A DNA stretch of 50,524 nucleotides. It comes from Burkholderiaceae bacterium (GTDB taxonomy: Bacteria; Pseudomonadota; Gammaproteobacteria; Burkholderiales; Burkholderiaceae_A). Shown here piece by piece: positions 9,469 to 19,468 of this stretch. Below the pieces are notes generated by a model. It made no database searches, was not told the origin of the DNA, and worked only from the letters and a program-made list of their open reading frames with translations. The stretch covers positions 1-50,524 of the forward strand of contig JAGYKN010000012.1 in the NCBI GenBank assembly GCA_018401615.1, in the 5' to 3' direction. A program made the translations under genes and the position numbers. Every line of letters begins with the position of its first letter. The first letter of the stretch is position 1.

Positions 9469-9629
9469 GTTTTAGAAGTCGGTTATAGTAGAGGGCTGTT
9501 CTAGACACATCTTCCCGTTTACGGGCCCAAAACTGTCTGATTGCGTTCTTCGGAACGGCTGTATTCAGTCAAGTTGGGAGCAGGTCCTTCCATTTCTGTT
9601 GTTGTAGTTGAACTGAGGAATCAGGAATC
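9469..9629 (+). promoter_or_regulatory. leader region of the spc block, with a UUCG-type hairpin
   Basis: This 161-base spacer before rplN contains a -10-like TATAGT at 9484-9489 without a convincing -35, a short inverted repeat CCCGT-TT-ACGGG near 9514, and a perfect CGTTC-TTCG-GAACG hairpin at 9544-9557 with the very stable UUCG tetraloop. No T-run follows, so it is not an intrinsic terminator. The layout suggests a promoter plus structured leader, in a position where neighbouring genes otherwise have gaps of only a few bases. Confidence 0.35.
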
Positions 9630-9998
9630 ATGATTCAGATGCAATCGCGTCTGGACGTCGCCGACAACACCGGTGCACGTTCGGTCATGTGTATCAAAGT
9701 GTTGGGTGGGTCCAAACGTCGTTACGCCGGCATTGGTGATGTCATCAAGGTCTCCATTAAGGAGTGTGCTCCCCGAGGCCGGGTAAAGAAGGGCGAGATT
9801 TACAACGCCGTGGTGGTCCGAACTGCAAAAGGGGTCCGTCGACCAGATGGCTCCCTGATCAAGTTCGATGGCAACGCAGCCGTCCTTCTAAACGCAAAAC
9901 TCGAGCCCATTGGCACCCGCATCTTTGGCCCCGTGACCCGTGAACTTCGAAGCGAGAAGTTCATGAAGATCGTGTCCCTGGCGCCTGAAGTGATCTAA
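9630..9998 (+). CDS. rplN: 50S ribosomal protein L14
   Basis: 122 residues, invariant length. L14 forms an intersubunit bridge and is the docking site for the silencing factor Rsf[21 protein letters not shown], then [12 protein letters not shown] and the ending [11 protein letters not shown] are diagnostic. GAGGAATCAGGA precedes ATG 9630. It opens the spc block. Confidence 0.98.
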   Translation: MIQMQSRLDVADNTGARSVMCIKVLGGSKRRYAGIGDVIKVSIKECAPRGRVKKGEIYNAVVVRTAKGVRRPDGSLIKFDGNAAVLLNAKLEPIGTRIFGPVTRELRSEKFMKIVSLAPEVI

Positions 9999-10017
9999 CC
10001 ATCCTAGAGACCAAACC

Positions 10018-10350
10018 ATGAACAAGATTCGCAAGGGTGACGAAGTCATCGTGATCACAGGTCGAGACAAGGGCAAACGGGGCGTTGTGCTTCGCCGTGT
10101 CGATGATCAACACCTCCTGGTCGAAGGCGTCAACATTGTTAAGAAGCACGCCAAGCCAAATCCAATGAAGGGTCAGCAGGGCGGCATCGTGGACAAGACC
10201 ATGCCGATTGATCAGTCGAATGTGGCGATCTACAACGCAGTGACCCAGAAGGCAGACCGGGTGAAGATTCAGGTCTCAGACAGCGGCCTCAAGGAGCGGA
10301 TCTACGCCTCAAGCAAGGCGCCCGTGCCCACCGCAATATCAAACGCTTAA
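10018..10350 (+). CDS. rplX: 50S ribosomal protein L24
   Basis: 110 residues with a KOW motif at the N-terminus ([19 protein letters not shown] at about 4-22). L24 starts assembly of the large subunit and lies by the tunnel exit. The central [19 protein letters not shown] is conserved. The C-terminal tail ([14 protein letters not shown]) is slightly longer and less conserved than in E. coli. Confidence 0.97.
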   Translation: MNKIRKGDEVIVITGRDKGKRGVVLRRVDDQHLLVEGVNIVKKHAKPNPMKGQQGGIVDKTMPIDQSNVAIYNAVTQKADRVKIQVSDSGLKERIYASSKAPVPTAISNA

Positions 10351-10374
10351 TCGCAGACAGGCGAAGGAACCCAA

Positions 10375-10914
10375 ATGTCACGCATGCAAGAGTTCTACCG
10401 CGATAAGGTGGCCCCAGGGCTCATGACCAAGTTCGGTTACAAGAGCGCCATGGAGGTCCCGAGGCTCGACAAGATCACCCTCAACATGGGCGTCGGAGAG
10501 GCCATCGCTGATAAAAAAGTCATCGAGAATGCAGTCTCAGACCTCACGAAAATCGCCGGCCAAAAGCCAGTGGTCACCAAGGCCCGAAAGGCAATTGCCG
10601 CATTTAAAATTCGGGAGGGCTATCCCATCGGCTGCATGGTGACCCTGCGCGGCAGGCGAATGTATGAGTTTCTCGACCGCTTTGTGACCATCGCATTGCC
10701 GCGAGTCCGCGACTTTCGCGGCATCTCCGGAAAATCCTTCGACGGTCGGGGCAACTACAACATCGGTGTCAAAGAGCAGATCATCTTCCCTGAAATTGAG
10801 TACGACAAGGTAGACGCCGTTCGGGGACTCAACATCAGCATCACCACAACGGCAAAGACCGACGATGAGGCCAAGGCGCTTCTGACTGCCTTTCGCTTCC
10901 CGTTTAAATCCTGA
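10375..10914 (+). CDS. rplE: 50S ribosomal protein L5
   Basis: 179 residues, standard. L5 binds 5S rRNA and contacts S13 across the subunit interface. The start [20 protein letters not shown] and the segments [19 protein letters not shown] and [13 protein letters not shown] are typical. In E. coli, S8 represses the spc mRNA near the rplX-rplE junction; I saw no obvious matching structure in the 24-base gap here. Confidence 0.98.
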   Translation: MSRMQEFYRDKVAPGLMTKFGYKSAMEVPRLDKITLNMGVGEAIADKKVIENAVSDLTKIAGQKPVVTKARKAIAAFKIREGYPIGCMVTLRGRRMYEFLDRFVTIALPRVRDFRGISGKSFDGRGNYNIGVKEQIIFPEIEYDKVDAVRGLNISITTTAKTDDEAKALLTAFRFPFKS

Positions 10915-10926
10915 CCTAGGACAGAT

Positions 10927-11232
10927 ATGGCAAAGCTCTCACTCATTAACCGCGAAAAAAAGCGCGAGGCAACGGTCAAGAAATTTGCCGTCAAACGCGC
11001 AGCCCTTCAGGCCGTCATTGCGGATCAGTCGAAGTCGGAGGAAGACCGTTACGAGGCGCGTCTGGCCCTCCAAAAACTACCCCGAAACGCAAGTCCCGTG
11101 CGCCTTCGTAACCGTTGTCAACTCACGGGCCGCCCCCGCGGGACATACAAGATGTTTGGCCTGGGCCGAGCAAAGATTCGAGAGGCAGCCTTTCGGGGTG
11201 AGATCCCCGGCCTCACCAAGGCCAGCTGGTAA
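10927..11232 (+). CDS. rpsN: 30S ribosomal protein S14, zinc-free type
   Basis: 101 residues, the long form of S14. It lacks the CxxC pairs of the short zinc-binding form; the only cysteine is in [12 protein letters not shown]. The ending [11 protein letters not shown] is canonical. S14 helps assemble the head of the small subunit. This zinc-independent type contrasts with rpmJ in the same block, which keeps its zinc ligands. Confidence 0.97.
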   Translation: MAKLSLINREKKREATVKKFAVKRAALQAVIADQSKSEEDRYEARLALQKLPRNASPVRLRNRCQLTGRPRGTYKMFGLGRAKIREAAFRGEIPGLTKASW

Positions 11233-11278
11233 CCCCCGTCATAGATCCCAGTACACGATTCAAAAAAGGTCTCACCTT

Positions 11279-11674
11279 ATGAGCATGAATGATCCAATCG
11301 CCGATATGTTCACCCGTATACGCAATGCGCAGCGGGTGGAAAAGCGCTCGGTGCAGATGCCATCCTCCAAAATGAAGGTTGCCATTGCAACCCTCCTCAA
11401 AGACGAGGGCTACATTGACGGCTACCAGATACGACAAGACGGCCCGAAGGCCGACCTTGAGATCAGCCTCAAGTACCACGCAGGCTCTCCCGTCATCGAG
11501 CGCATCGAACGAGTCTCGAGGCCCGGGCTACGAGTCTATAAGGGCTGCGAATCGATTCCCAACGTGATGAACGGCCTCGGTGTTGCCATCGTCTCGACCT
11601 CCAAGGGGCTCATGACGGATAGAAAAGCCCGCGCCACTGGCATCGGTGGTGAAGTCATCGGTATCGTGGCCTAA
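11279..11674 (+). CDS. rpsH: 30S ribosomal protein S8
   Basis: 131 residues. S8 binds the central domain of 16S rRNA and in E. coli represses the spc operon. The open frame reaches upstream into rpsN, but ATG 11279 gives the family start [18 protein letters not shown], with AAAAAAGG upstream, so that start was chosen. The C-terminal motif [13 protein letters not shown] (the usual G-G-E-(V/I)-L region) is clear. Confidence 0.97.
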   Translation: MSMNDPIADMFTRIRNAQRVEKRSVQMPSSKMKVAIATLLKDEGYIDGYQIRQDGPKADLEISLKYHAGSPVIERIERVSRPGLRVYKGCESIPNVMNGLGVAIVSTSKGLMTDRKARATGIGGEVIGIVA

Positions 11675-11688
11675 GGAGAACCCAAGAC

Positions 11689-12222
11689 ATGTCGCGTATC
11701 GCAAAATATCCTGTTGTCCTCCCGTCTGGCGTTCAGGCGCTGCTCTCCCCTGAGACCATCACGGTCAAGGGTCCCCTCGGGGAACTCTCCCAGGCTCTCA
11801 ACCACAATGTCTCGATTGCCAACGAGTCGGGCCGGCTGGTCTTTAAGGTGGCCAATGAGTCTCGAGAGGCCAAGGCCATGAGTGGAACCATGCGAGCCTT
11901 GGTTGCAAATATGGTCCAGGGCGTCTCAAAAGGTTTTGAGAAAAAGCTCAGCCTCATCGGGGTGGGCTATAAGGCTGCTGCCCAGGGAACATCACTCAAC
12001 CTGGCATTGGGCTTTTCTCATCCGGTTGACTACGCGCTCCCAGCGGGCGTCAAGGCCGAGACGCCCACGCCCACTGAGATCGTCATCAGGGGCATCGACA
12101 AGCAACGCGTCGGCCAGGTCGCAGCCGAGGTCCGCGCCTTCCGACCGCCCGAGCCCTACAAGGGCAAGGGCGTGCGCTATGTCGACGAAGTCGTGCAGAT
12201 CAAAGAAACCAAGAAAAAATAA
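11689..12222 (+). CDS. rplF: 50S ribosomal protein L6
   Basis: 177 residues with the two repeated L6 domains. L6 lies near the factor-binding region and sarcin-ricin loop. [22 protein letters not shown] marks the middle and [18 protein letters not shown] the conserved C-terminal signature. AAGGAG precedes ATG 11689. Usual order between rpsH and rplR. Confidence 0.97.
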   Translation: MSRIAKYPVVLPSGVQALLSPETITVKGPLGELSQALNHNVSIANESGRLVFKVANESREAKAMSGTMRALVANMVQGVSKGFEKKLSLIGVGYKAAAQGTSLNLALGFSHPVDYALPAGVKAETPTPTEIVIRGIDKQRVGQVAAEVRAFRPPEPYKGKGVRYVDEVVQIKETKKK

Positions 12223-12252
12223 CGTCGCGTCAACGACTCAGGAAACGTATCC

Positions 12253-12618
12253 ATGGACAAGAATCAATCAAGACTTCGAAGGGCCCGACAGGTGCGGGCC
12301 AAGATTCGCGAACTGCGTGTCCACCGACTCTCGGTGCACCGAACGAACCTTCACATCTATGCGGCCATCTTCGATCCCTCAGGCCAGACGGTCCTGGTCT
12401 CGGCCTCGACCCTCGAGGCTGAGGTGAGGGCGCAGCTCGCAGACAAATCTGGCAAGGGCGGCAATGTCTCGGCTGCCGTGCTGGTTGGCAAGCGTGTGGC
12501 GGAAAAGGCCAAGGCCGCTGGCATTGCATCGGTTGCCTTTGATCGGGCCGGTCTGCACTACCACGGCCGTGTGAAGGCATTGGCAGACGCAGCCCGCGAG
12601 GGCGGGTTGCAGTTCTAA
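12253..12618 (+). CDS. rplR: 50S ribosomal protein L18
   Basis: 121 residues. L18 binds 5S rRNA with L5. The basic N-terminus ([20 protein letters not shown]) and the C-terminal [19 protein letters not shown] are signature segments. The start is ATG 12253, with AGGAAACG upstream. Followed by rpsE after 22 bases. Confidence 0.97.
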   Translation: MDKNQSRLRRARQVRAKIRELRVHRLSVHRTNLHIYAAIFDPSGQTVLVSASTLEAEVRAQLADKSGKGGNVSAAVLVGKRVAEKAKAAGIASVAFDRAGLHYHGRVKALADAAREGGLQF

Positions 12619-12640
12619 GCTGAACTAGGAGAGATCAGAC

Positions 12641-13159
12641 ATGGCAAAAATGCAGGCACGGGTGAACACGGAGGACCGCGACGATGGCCTTCGCGAGAAA
12701 ATGATCGCGGTCAATCGCGTGAGTAAAACGGTAAAGGGCGGACGCATCCTGGGCTTTGCAGCGCTCACCGTTGTCGGTGACGGCGACGGGAGCATCGGCA
12801 TGGGCAAGGGCAAGTCCCGCGAGGTGCCTGTTGCGGTTCAAAAAGCCATGGACGAGGCCCGCCGCAGACTCCTGCGCGTTCCCCTCAAAGGCGGAACCTT
12901 CCACCATGCGGTCATGGGCAGGCACGGCGCCTCCACCGTCCTCATTTCACCGGCCCCAAAGGGAACGGGCATCATTGCGGGCGGCCCGATGCGTGCGATC
13001 TTTGAGGTCATGGGCGTGAGTGATGTGGTGGCAAAGAGCCTTGGTTCGACCAACCCCTACAACATGGTTCGAGCCACCATCCAAGGCCTCAAGCAGATGC
13101 ACACACCGTCCGACATCGCCAATAAGCGTGGCCTCTCGCTTGAACAGATTCTGAACTGA
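12641..13159 (+). CDS. rpsE: 30S ribosomal protein S5
   Basis: 172 residues. S5 lies at the mRNA entry channel and influences accuracy. The double-stranded RNA-binding fold is visible in [20 protein letters not shown] (about 28-47), and the second half has [21 protein letters not shown]. The loop VSKTVKGG is where spectinomycin-resistance changes occur in other bacteria; the sequence here looks wild type. Confidence 0.97.
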   Translation: MAKMQARVNTEDRDDGLREKMIAVNRVSKTVKGGRILGFAALTVVGDGDGSIGMGKGKSREVPVAVQKAMDEARRRLLRVPLKGGTFHHAVMGRHGASTVLISPAPKGTGIIAGGPMRAIFEVMGVSDVVAKSLGSTNPYNMVRATIQGLKQMHTPSDIANKRGLSLEQILN

Positions 13160-13169
13160 GGGACACCGG

Positions 13170-13361
13170 ATGAACAAACCCACCTTAACGGTCAAACTAA
13201 TTCGCAGCCCTGTGGGCAGGCGCTCTGACCACCGTGCCACGGTGCTCGGCCTGGGCCTCAAGAAGATCCGTCAGACCCGGGTCCTTGAGGACACTCCTGC
13301 TGTTCGAGGAATGGTCAACAAGGTCTCCTACCTGGTCCAAATCATCCAAGGTCCGCTATGA
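13170..13361 (+). CDS. rpmD: 50S ribosomal protein L30
   Basis: 63 residues. L30 is a small large-subunit protein that some phyla lack. [20 protein letters not shown] and the following [20 protein letters not shown] are typical. The stop TGA overlaps the ATG of rplO at 13358-13361. ATG 13170 lies ten bases after the rpsE stop, within GGGACACCGG. Confidence 0.95.
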   Translation: MNKPTLTVKLIRSPVGRRSDHRATVLGLGLKKIRQTRVLEDTPAVRGMVNKVSYLVQIIQGPL

Positions 13362-13855
13362 AAGACACCATGCGCTTGAACACCCTGGCACCCGCTGAGG
13401 GGTCGAAACACCCGAAGAAGCGAGTCGGCCGGGGGATTGGTTCCGGCATGGGCAAGACTGCTGGTCGCGGGCACAAGGGCCAGAAGTCACGCTCGGGCGG
13501 CTTTCACAAGGTGGGGTTTGAGGGCGGTCAGATGCCCCTCCACCGTCGCCTGCCCAAACGGGGCTTTACCTCACCCTTTGGCCGCTTCACGCAAGAGGTT
13601 CGCCTCTCAGAGATCCAGAAGTTGCCCATCGATGAGATCGATCTCCTTGCGTTAAAGCAGGCCGGTGTCGTCTCCGAACTCACGCGTCACGTCAAGGTGA
13701 TTCTCTCGGGTTCGATCAGTCGACGGGTGACCCTCCAAGGACTGGGTGTCACCGCGGGTGCCAAGGCTGCCGTCGAGGCTGCCGGTGGCGTGGTGATCCT
13801 CCCGATCCCTGTGGAAAAGGTTCGAAAACTGCCCCCAAAGAACAAGACGGTCTAA
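13358..13855 (+). CDS. rplO: 50S ribosomal protein L15
   Basis: 165 residues from ATG 13358, somewhat longer than the E. coli protein (144) because of the C-terminal tail [12 protein letters not shown] and a few residues at the start. The Gly-rich N-terminal region ([20 protein letters not shown]) that threads into 23S rRNA is intact. ATG 13370 ([11 protein letters not shown]) is an alternative start that fits the family equally well; 13358 was preferred because it overlaps the rpmD stop and has AAGG at a good distance. Confidence 0.96.
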   Translation: MKDTMRLNTLAPAEGSKHPKKRVGRGIGSGMGKTAGRGHKGQKSRSGGFHKVGFEGGQMPLHRRLPKRGFTSPFGRFTQEVRLSEIQKLPIDEIDLLALKQAGVVSELTRHVKVILSGSISRRVTLQGLGVTAGAKAAVEAAGGVVILPIPVEKVRKLPPKNKTV

Positions 13856-13873
13856 GGTCTCTGAAGAGTCAAG

Positions 13874-15178
13874 ATGCTGCCCAAAGCCGATAAATTTGCC
13901 GACCTTCGCAAGCGACTTATTTTTCTGTTGCTCGCGCTGGTTGTCTATCGGCTGGGTGCCCACATCCCAGTGCCTGGTATTGATCCAGACGAACTCGGCA
14001 AGCTCTTCCAATCGCAGGCTGGCGGCATCCTGGGCCTATTCAATATGTTTTCCGGTGGCGCGCTCTCTCGATTCACGGTCTTTGCCCTGGGAATCATGCC
14101 CTACATCTCGGCCTCGATCATCATGCAGTTGATGACAGTCGTGTCGCCCACCCTCGAGGCCCTAAAGAAAGAGGGCGAGTCAGGCCGGCGCAAGATCACC
14201 CAATACACCCGTTACGGCACGGCCGTTCTCGCCATCGTGCAGGCCATCGGTATTTCCGTGGCACTTGAGTCACAGCCTGGCCTGGTCATCGACCCAAGCC
14301 TCATGTTTCGGTTCACAACGGTCGTCTCACTCGTCACAGGCACCATGTTCCTGATGTGGCTCGGCGAGCAGATCACCGAGCGTGGCCTTGGCAATGGCAT
14401 CTCGATCATCATCTTCGCGGGCATTGTCGCCGGTCTGCCCGGCGCCCTCGCGGGCCTGTTCGAGCTGGTCCGCACCGGCTCCATGAGTGCATTGGCAATG
14501 CTCTTTATCATTGCCCTGGTTGTCTTGGTCACCGCATTCGTGGTCTTCGTAGAGCGTGGACAACGGCGAATTCTGGTGAACTATGCCAAGCGACAGGTGG
14601 GAAACAAGATCTATCAGGGTCAGACATCTCATCTCCCCCTCAAGCTCAATATGGCCGGCGTCATCCCGCCAATCTTTGCCTCGAGCATTATTTTGTTTCC
14701 CGCCACCCTCACCTCATGGTTTAGTGGCGGCCCCGATGGCGGAATGGGCTGGCTCTCTAATTTTGCGGCCTCGCTCTCGCCTGGCCAGCCCCTCTACATC
14801 AGCCTCTACGCAGCCGCGATCATCTTCTTCTGCTTCTTCTACACTGCACTTGTCTTTAATAGCAAAGACACTGCTGACAACCTCAAAAAGAGTGGTGCCC
14901 TGATCCCGGGTATTCGCCCTGGCGAACAGACCGCCCGATACATCGACAAGATCCTCATGCGTCTGACGCTCGTTGGTGCCATCTACATCACCTCGGTCTG
15001 CCTGCTGCCGGAGTTTCTGGTCTTGCAGTACAACGTTCCTTTTTACTTTGGCGGAACCTCGTTGTTGATCATCGTGGTGGTGACGATGGACTTCATGGCC
15101 CAGCTGCAATCACATGTGATGTCCCAGCAGTACGAAGGCCTCATGAAGAAGGCGAACTTCAGAGGAATGGGGCAGTAA
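13874..15178 (+). CDS. secY: protein translocase subunit SecY
   Basis: 434 residues with about ten membrane helices; the channel of the SecYEG translocon in the inner membrane. The segment [20 protein letters not shown] opens the first helix, and [19 protein letters not shown] marks the cytoplasmic loop used by SecA and ribosomes. The plug and pore-ring helix region IPVPGIDP-like [10 protein letters not shown] is present near 37-46. The TAA shares a base with the infA start. Confidence 0.97.
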   Translation: MLPKADKFADLRKRLIFLLLALVVYRLGAHIPVPGIDPDELGKLFQSQAGGILGLFNMFSGGALSRFTVFALGIMPYISASIIMQLMTVVSPTLEALKKEGESGRRKITQYTRYGTAVLAIVQAIGISVALESQPGLVIDPSLMFRFTTVVSLVTGTMFLMWLGEQITERGLGNGISIIIFAGIVAGLPGALAGLFELVRTGSMSALAMLFIIALVVLVTAFVVFVERGQRRILVNYAKRQVGNKIYQGQTSHLPLKLNMAGVIPPIFASSIILFPATLTSWFSGGPDGGMGWLSNFAASLSPGQPLYISLYAAAIIFFCFFYTALVFNSKDTADNLKKSGALIPGIRPGEQTARYIDKILMRLTLVGAIYITSVCLLPEFLVLQYNVPFYFGGTSLLIIVVVTMDFMAQLQSHVMSQQYEGLMKKANFRGMGQ

Positions 15179-15396
15179 TGTCAAAAGATGATGCCATTCA
15201 GATGCAGGGTGAGATTGTGGAGAATCTGCCCAACGCCACCTTTCGTGTCAAGTTGGAAAACGGCCACGTCGTCCTGGGTCACATCTCAGGAAAGATGCGC
15301 ATGCACTATATCCGCATCCTCCCGGGCGACAAGGTCACCGTTGAACTCACACCCTACGATTTGAGCAGGGCCCGAATCGTTTTTAGAGCGAAGTAA
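15178..15396 (+). CDS. infA: translation initiation factor IF-1
   Basis: 72 residues, invariant length, an OB-fold that blocks the A site during initiation. [20 protein letters not shown] and the ending [17 protein letters not shown] are conserved. Its location between secY and rpmJ is the betaproteobacterial order. One-base overlap with secY (TAATG) suggests coupled translation. Confidence 0.97.
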   Translation: MSKDDAIQMQGEIVENLPNATFRVKLENGHVVLGHISGKMRMHYIRILPGDKVTVELTPYDLSRARIVFRAK

Positions 15397-15409
15397 AAGA
15401 GGAAACACC

Positions 15410-15523
15410 ATGAAAGTACTTGCATCCGTCCGGCGCATCTGCCGTAACTGCAAAATCATCAAGAGGCATGGAGTTGTGCGAGTCATTTGCACCGATCCGC
15501 GTCATAAACAGCGCCAAGGTTAA
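15410..15523 (+). CDS. rpmJ: 50S ribosomal protein L36
   Basis: A 37-residue protein: [20 protein letters not shown], then [17 protein letters not shown]. The zinc ribbon ligands Cys11, Cys14, Cys27 and His32 are all present, so this is the zinc-binding form. AGAGGAAACACC precedes ATG 15410. rpsM follows after 14 bases with a strong AAGGAGG site. Confidence 0.96.
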   Translation: MKVLASVRRICRNCKIIKRHGVVRVICTDPRHKQRQG

Positions 15524-15537
15524 GGAGGAAGCTCAAC

Positions 15538-15903
15538 ATGGCCCGTATTGCCGGAATAAACATTCCCAGTCACCAGCACACCGACATTGGACTGACCGCC
15601 ATCTACGGTGTCGGCCGCCCACGCGCGCGGCTGATCTGTCAGGTCGCAGGTGTCGCGCCGACCAAAAAAGTCAAGGACCTGACCGACGACGAACTCGATC
15701 GGCTAAGGACAGAGATTGACAAGTTCACAACCGAGGGCGATCTGCGGCGCGAGGTCTCGATGTCGATCAAACGCCTCATGGACCTTAGCTGCTACCGAGG
15801 CCTGCGCCATCGCAGAGGCCTGCCCGTTCGCGGCCAGCGAACCCGCACCAATGCTCGAACCAGAAAAGGTCCGCGCAAAGGCAGCATCACACTCAAGAAA
15901 TAG
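15538..15903 (+). CDS. rpsM: 30S ribosomal protein S13
   Basis: 121 residues. S13 contacts P-site tRNA and L5 from the head of the small subunit. [20 protein letters not shown] and [20 protein letters not shown] are signature segments; the basic tail ends [19 protein letters not shown] (15521-15528) is a near-perfect ribosome site. It opens the alpha block. Confidence 0.98.
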   Translation: MARIAGINIPSHQHTDIGLTAIYGVGRPRARLICQVAGVAPTKKVKDLTDDELDRLRTEIDKFTTEGDLRREVSMSIKRLMDLSCYRGLRHRRGLPVRGQRTRTNARTRKGPRKGSITLKK

Positions 15904-15916
15904 GTAGGAGAAAGAC

Positions 15917-16318
15917 ATGGCAAAAGCAGGGCAGTCCTCGAGTCAACGGACCCGAAAAAAAGTTCGCAAGAATGTCACCGATGCGGTGGCACACATTCAT
16001 GCGTCTTTCAACAACACGATCATCACCATCACCGATCGCCAGGGCAACACGCTCTCATGGGCGACGTCTGGCGGAGCCGGATTCAAGGGAAGCCGAAAGA
16101 GCACGCCCTTTGCAGCCCAGGTGGCAGCCGAGGCTGCCGGCCGGGTTGCCTTGGAGTGTGGTGTCAAGAATGTAGAAGTCCGTATCAAGGGCCCTGGCCC
16201 TGGTCGGGAATCCACTGTCCGGGCCTTGAATTCGCTCGGCATTCGCGTGACTCAGATCGCAGACGTGACACCGGTGCCACACAATGGCTGCCGTCCCCCA
16301 AAGCGTCGTCGCATCTAA
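15917..16318 (+). CDS. rpsK: 30S ribosomal protein S11
   Basis: 133 residues. S11 forms part of the platform near the E site. The central [20 protein letters not shown] and the Gly-rich [17 protein letters not shown] are diagnostic, and the end is [18 protein letters not shown] precedes ATG 15917. A 90-base spacer with a hairpin separates it from rpsD. Confidence 0.98.
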   Translation: MAKAGQSSSQRTRKKVRKNVTDAVAHIHASFNNTIITITDRQGNTLSWATSGGAGFKGSRKSTPFAAQVAAEAAGRVALECGVKNVEVRIKGPGPGRESTVRALNSLGIRVTQIADVTPVPHNGCRPPKRRRI

Positions 16319-16342
16319 GTCACATTTACTTGTAAGCCCACC

Positions 16343-16359
16343 GTCTGGCACGGCCAGAC
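16343..16359 (+). promoter_or_regulatory. hairpin in the rpsK-rpsD spacer
   Basis: GTCTGGC-ACG-GCCAGAC is a perfect 7-bp inverted repeat with a three-base loop, 49 bases ahead of the GTG start of rpsD. No T-run follows, so it is not an intrinsic terminator. S4 is the repressor of the alpha operon in E. coli; a control role at this position is possible but unproven. Confidence 0.35.
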
Positions 16360-16408
16360 ATTCCGTCCTTGGAAATTCCTAGGGCGGCTTTCGAAAAAGG
16401 AAATCGAA

Positions 16409-17032
16409 GTGGCACGATATGTTGGTCCTCGTTGTAAATTGTCGCGCCGTGAAGGCACCGATCTCGGTCTTAAGAGCGCCCGGCGCTCCCTAGATTCAAA
16501 ATGCAAACAAGACAGCAAGCCAGGTCAGCATGGCCGCACCTCGGGTGCTCGGACATCTGACTACGGCAAGCAACTCCGTGAAAAACAGAAGGTCAAGCGC
16601 ATCTACGGCATGCTCGAGCGTCAGTTTCGCCGTTACTTTGCGATGGCCTCGCTCAAGAAAGGCAATACAGGAGAGAGCCTGCTCAAACTCCTGGAGTCAC
16701 GACTCGACAACGTGGTCTACAGGATGGGCTTTGGCTCCACGCGGGCCGAAGCACGGCAGCTCGTGAGTCACCGTTCGATATTGCTCAATGGAAAGCCCTG
16801 CAATATCCCATCTGCATTGGTTCGCCCCAACGACACCATTGCAATCGTCGAGAAGTCTCGTGGTCAGGCTCGGATCATCTCTTCCCTGGAACTTGCCGAG
16901 CAGAGTGGGTTGCCTGGATGGGTCAGCGTTGACAGCAAGAAGATGGAAGGGGTCTTCAAGCAGGCCCCCGACCGCGCCGACATCTCAGCCGAAATCAACG
17001 AGAGTCTGATCGTTGAGCTCTACTCCCGCTAA
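16409..17032 (+). CDS. rpsD: 30S ribosomal protein S4
   Basis: 207 residues. S4 nucleates assembly of the 5' domain of 16S rRNA and forms part of the mRNA entry. The start codon is GTG (16409), giving [19 protein letters not shown], with AAAAAGGAAA upstream; no ATG fits the family N-terminus. The S4 RNA-binding domain ([20 protein letters not shown] at about 92-111) is intact. Ends IVELYSR as expected. Confidence 0.97.
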   Translation: MARYVGPRCKLSRREGTDLGLKSARRSLDSKCKQDSKPGQHGRTSGARTSDYGKQLREKQKVKRIYGMLERQFRRYFAMASLKKGNTGESLLKLLESRLDNVVYRMGFGSTRAEARQLVSHRSILLNGKPCNIPSALVRPNDTIAIVEKSRGQARIISSLELAEQSGLPGWVSVDSKKMEGVFKQAPDRADISAEINESLIVELYSR

Positions 17033-17056
17033 TCGTTACGATTGACAAGGAATCAC

Positions 17057-18031
17057 ATGCTGAACGCTTTTCTCAAGCCCCGTATCATTGAAGTCGAGCC
17101 ATTGGGTGGCCACACCGCCAAGATCGTGATGGAGCCCTTTGAGCGCGGATTTGGCCACACGCTTGGCAATGCCTTGCGTCGCGTGCTCCTATCGTCCATG
17201 GAGGGTTACGCCGCAACCGAGGTCCAGATTGCAGGGGTTGTCCACGAGTACTCCACGATTGAAGGTGTTCAAGAGGACGTCGTCGATCTCCTCCTAAATC
17301 TCAAAGGTGTTGTCTTTCGCCTCGAAGGCCGGGCGGATGTTCTCCTGTCGCTGCGCAAGCAGGGCCCAGGCGTTGTCACAGCGGCTGACTTTGACCTCCC
17401 ACACGATGTCACCGTCCTCAATCCCGACCATGTGATTGCCAACCTCTCGGATGATGTCCGTCTGGAGCTGCAGGCCCGTGTTGAGAAGGGTCGGGGCTAT
17501 GTCCCAGGAACCCTGCGAGACATCGGCGATGAGTCGACCCGCTCCATTGGCCGCATCGTGCTCGATGCCTCTTTCTCGCCGGTCTGTAGGGTGAGCTATG
17601 CCGTTGAGAGCGCCCGCGTGGAGCAGCGGACGGACCTCGATAGGCTCGTCATTGAGGTCGAGACAAATGGTGTGATTGATCCGGAAGATGCGGTCCGGCA
17701 GTCGGCCCGTATTCTGGTTGAGCAACTCACGGTATTTGCTGCGCTCGAGGGTGGCGAGCCAATTGCGGAGGCGAGTCGGTCTTCCCAGGTGGACCCCATG
17801 CTCATGCGACCAGTCGACGACCTGGAACTCACGGTCCGATCTGCAAACTGTCTGAAGGCAGAGAGCATTTATTACATCGGAGACCTCATTCAGCGCACTG
17901 AGAATGAACTCCTCAAGACGCCGAACCTGGGCCGAAAGTCGCTCAACGAGATCAAAGAGGTTCTGGCCTCCCGTGGCCTGACCCTTGGCATGAAATTAGA
18001 GAACTGGCCCCCGGCCGGTATCGAACGTTAA
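17057..18031 (+). CDS. rpoA: RNA polymerase subunit alpha
   Basis: 324 residues. The N-terminal domain (1 to about 230; [20 protein letters not shown]) dimerises and assembles the polymerase; after a linker the C-terminal domain (from about 245; [17 protein letters not shown]) binds UP elements and activators, including the arginine equivalent to E. coli Arg265. The frame continues up to a TTG at 17042, but ATG 17057 with AAGGA ahead gives the family start [14 protein letters not shown]. It lies in the standard position between rpsD and rplQ. Confidence 0.97.
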   Translation: MLNAFLKPRIIEVEPLGGHTAKIVMEPFERGFGHTLGNALRRVLLSSMEGYAATEVQIAGVVHEYSTIEGVQEDVVDLLLNLKGVVFRLEGRADVLLSLRKQGPGVVTAADFDLPHDVTVLNPDHVIANLSDDVRLELQARVEKGRGYVPGTLRDIGDESTRSIGRIVLDASFSPVCRVSYAVESARVEQRTDLDRLVIEVETNGVIDPEDAVRQSARILVEQLTVFAALEGGEPIAEASRSSQVDPMLMRPVDDLELTVRSANCLKAESIYYIGDLIQRTENELLKTPNLGRKSLNEIKEVLASRGLTLGMKLENWPPAGIER

Positions 18032-18049
18032 ACACCAAGGAGATATTTC

Positions 18050-18438
18050 ATGCGTCACCGTCATGGCCTGCGCAAGCTCAACCGCACCTCTAGCCACAGA
18101 ACAGCCATGTTTCGAAACATGGCAAATGCACTCCTGCGACACGAGGCAATCAAGACCACGTTGCCCAAGGCCAAGGAACTGCGAAAGGTGGTCGAGCCCC
18201 TGATCACCATCGGTAAAACGCCAAGCCTTGCCAACAAGCGACTGGCCTTTAATCGGCTTCGGGATCGTGAGATTGTCATCAAGCTCTTTGAGGAGATCGG
18301 CCCGCGCTATGCCAGTCGGCCGGGCGGTTACTGCCGAATCCTCAAATGGGGTTTTCGCCAGGGAGACAATGCCCCAATGGCCCTCATGGAGTTGGTCGAT
18401 CGCCCGGAGACCTCAGAGGCTGCGCAGGCCGGCAGTAA
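18050..18438 (+). CDS. rplQ: 50S ribosomal protein L17, no stop codon in frame
   Basis: L17 surrounds the tunnel exit. Residues 1-120 are conserved ([20 protein letters not shown] to [11 protein letters not shown]) and AAGGAGAT precedes ATG 18050. The family ends after about 130 residues, but here the frame stays open to 19381, antisense through the whole of hemB, which would give 443 residues. A TAA at 18436-18438 lies one base out of register: one missing base in GCAGGCCGGCAGTAA would give a 129-residue L17. The end given is that TAA, not an in-frame stop. Either a base is missing, or the 3' ends of rplQ and hemB have truly merged. Confidence 0.85.
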
Positions 18439-19459
18439 GCTCGCCAGCGGCGGCGGAGCCACCTGCCGCATCGAGTGCCGAGTACGTCAGCACACCGTCG
18501 GCACCGGCTCGCTTAAAGCAGAGCAGGGACTCCATGACAACCTGCTCCTCGTCGAGCCATCCATTTGCTGCTGCCGCCTTCATCATCGCGTATTCCCCGC
18601 TGACCTGATAGGCAAAGGTGGGCATCCCAAAGGCCTGCTTGATTCGATAGACCACATCGAGATAGGGCAGGCCAGGCTTGACCATCACCATGTCGGCACC
18701 CTCAGCGATGTCGAGACCGACCTCTCGAAAGGCCTCCTCGCCATTGGCGGGATCCATCTGATAGGTCTTTTTGTCGGACTTTCCGAGGCTGCCGGCCGAG
18801 CCCACGGCCTCGCGAAATGGGCCATAAAAACAAGAGGCATATTTCGCGGCATACGACATGATTCGGGTGTGGATGAGCAGCTCCGCCTCAAAGGCCTGTC
18901 GTATCGCCCCGATTCGTCCATCCATCATGTCCGACGGCGCGACCACGTCCACCCCAGCCTGCGCCTGCATGACGGCCTGCTTGCAGAGGATGGAGACCGT
19001 TTCGTCATTGAGGATCCTACCCTGCTGATCGATCACACCGTCCTGGCCGTGACTGGTATAGGGATCCAAGGCCACATCGGTCATCACCCCAATCGTTGGG
19101 CAGGCCGCCTTGATGGCCCTGACCGCCCGGGGGATCAGACCCTCTGGGTTGAAGGACTCCATGCCGCTGGGGTCTTTGGCCGATGGATCAATCACGGGGA
19201 AGAGTGCGAGCAGGGGAATGCCAAGTTCTGCCGCCCGGGTTGCAGATGGGATGAGTCGGTCGATGCTCTGGCGAGAAACGCCCGGCATCGAGGCCACCGC
19301 CTCAGAGCGGTCGCGCCCCTCGACGACAAACATGGGGTAGATCAGATCTCTCACACTCAGTCGATGTTCCTGGACCAGTGAGCGCGACCAGTCATCCCGG
19401 CGATTGCGACGATGACGGGCGGCTGGGAAATGAGACATGGCGGCTGCGTGCAGGGGCAT
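18413..19459 (-). CDS. hemB: delta-aminolevulinic acid dehydratase (porphobilinogen synthase)
   Basis: 348 residues; condenses two 5-aminolevulinate molecules to porphobilinogen in heme synthesis. The two active-site lysines are visible: Lys206 in [15 protein letters not shown] and Lys261 (Schiff base) in [27 protein letters not shown] at 128-141 replaces the cysteine-rich zinc site, so this is the zinc-independent type seen in Pseudomonas. AGGAG lies six bases before ATG 19459. The C-terminus is doubtful: [11 protein letters not shown] is normal, but the next residues GGSAAAG lack the usual RWL; one extra base near 18465 would give DAARWLR. It overlaps the end of rplQ. Confidence 0.94.
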   Translation of the reverse strand: MPLHAAAMSHFPAARHRRNRRDDWSRSLVQEHRLSVRDLIYPMFVVEGRDRSEAVASMPGVSRQSIDRLIPSATRAAELGIPLLALFPVIDPSAKDPSGMESFNPEGLIPRAVRAIKAACPTIGVMTDVALDPYTSHGQDGVIDQQGRILNDETVSILCKQAVMQAQAGVDVVAPSDMMDGRIGAIRQAFEAELLIHTRIMSYAAKYASCFYGPFREAVGSAGSLGKSDKKTYQMDPANGEEAFREVGLDIAEGADMVMVKPGLPYLDVVYRIKQAFGMPTFAYQVSGEYAMMKAAAANGWLDEEQVVMESLLCFKRAGADGVLTYSALDAAGGSAAAGELTAGLRSL

Positions 19460-19468
19460 ATCGGACTC

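Noticed and set aside
18439-19381. Extension of rplQ as a genuine second domain
   Set aside because: The residues are simply the antisense of hemB and resemble no domain; kept as a question in the findings, not as a gene.
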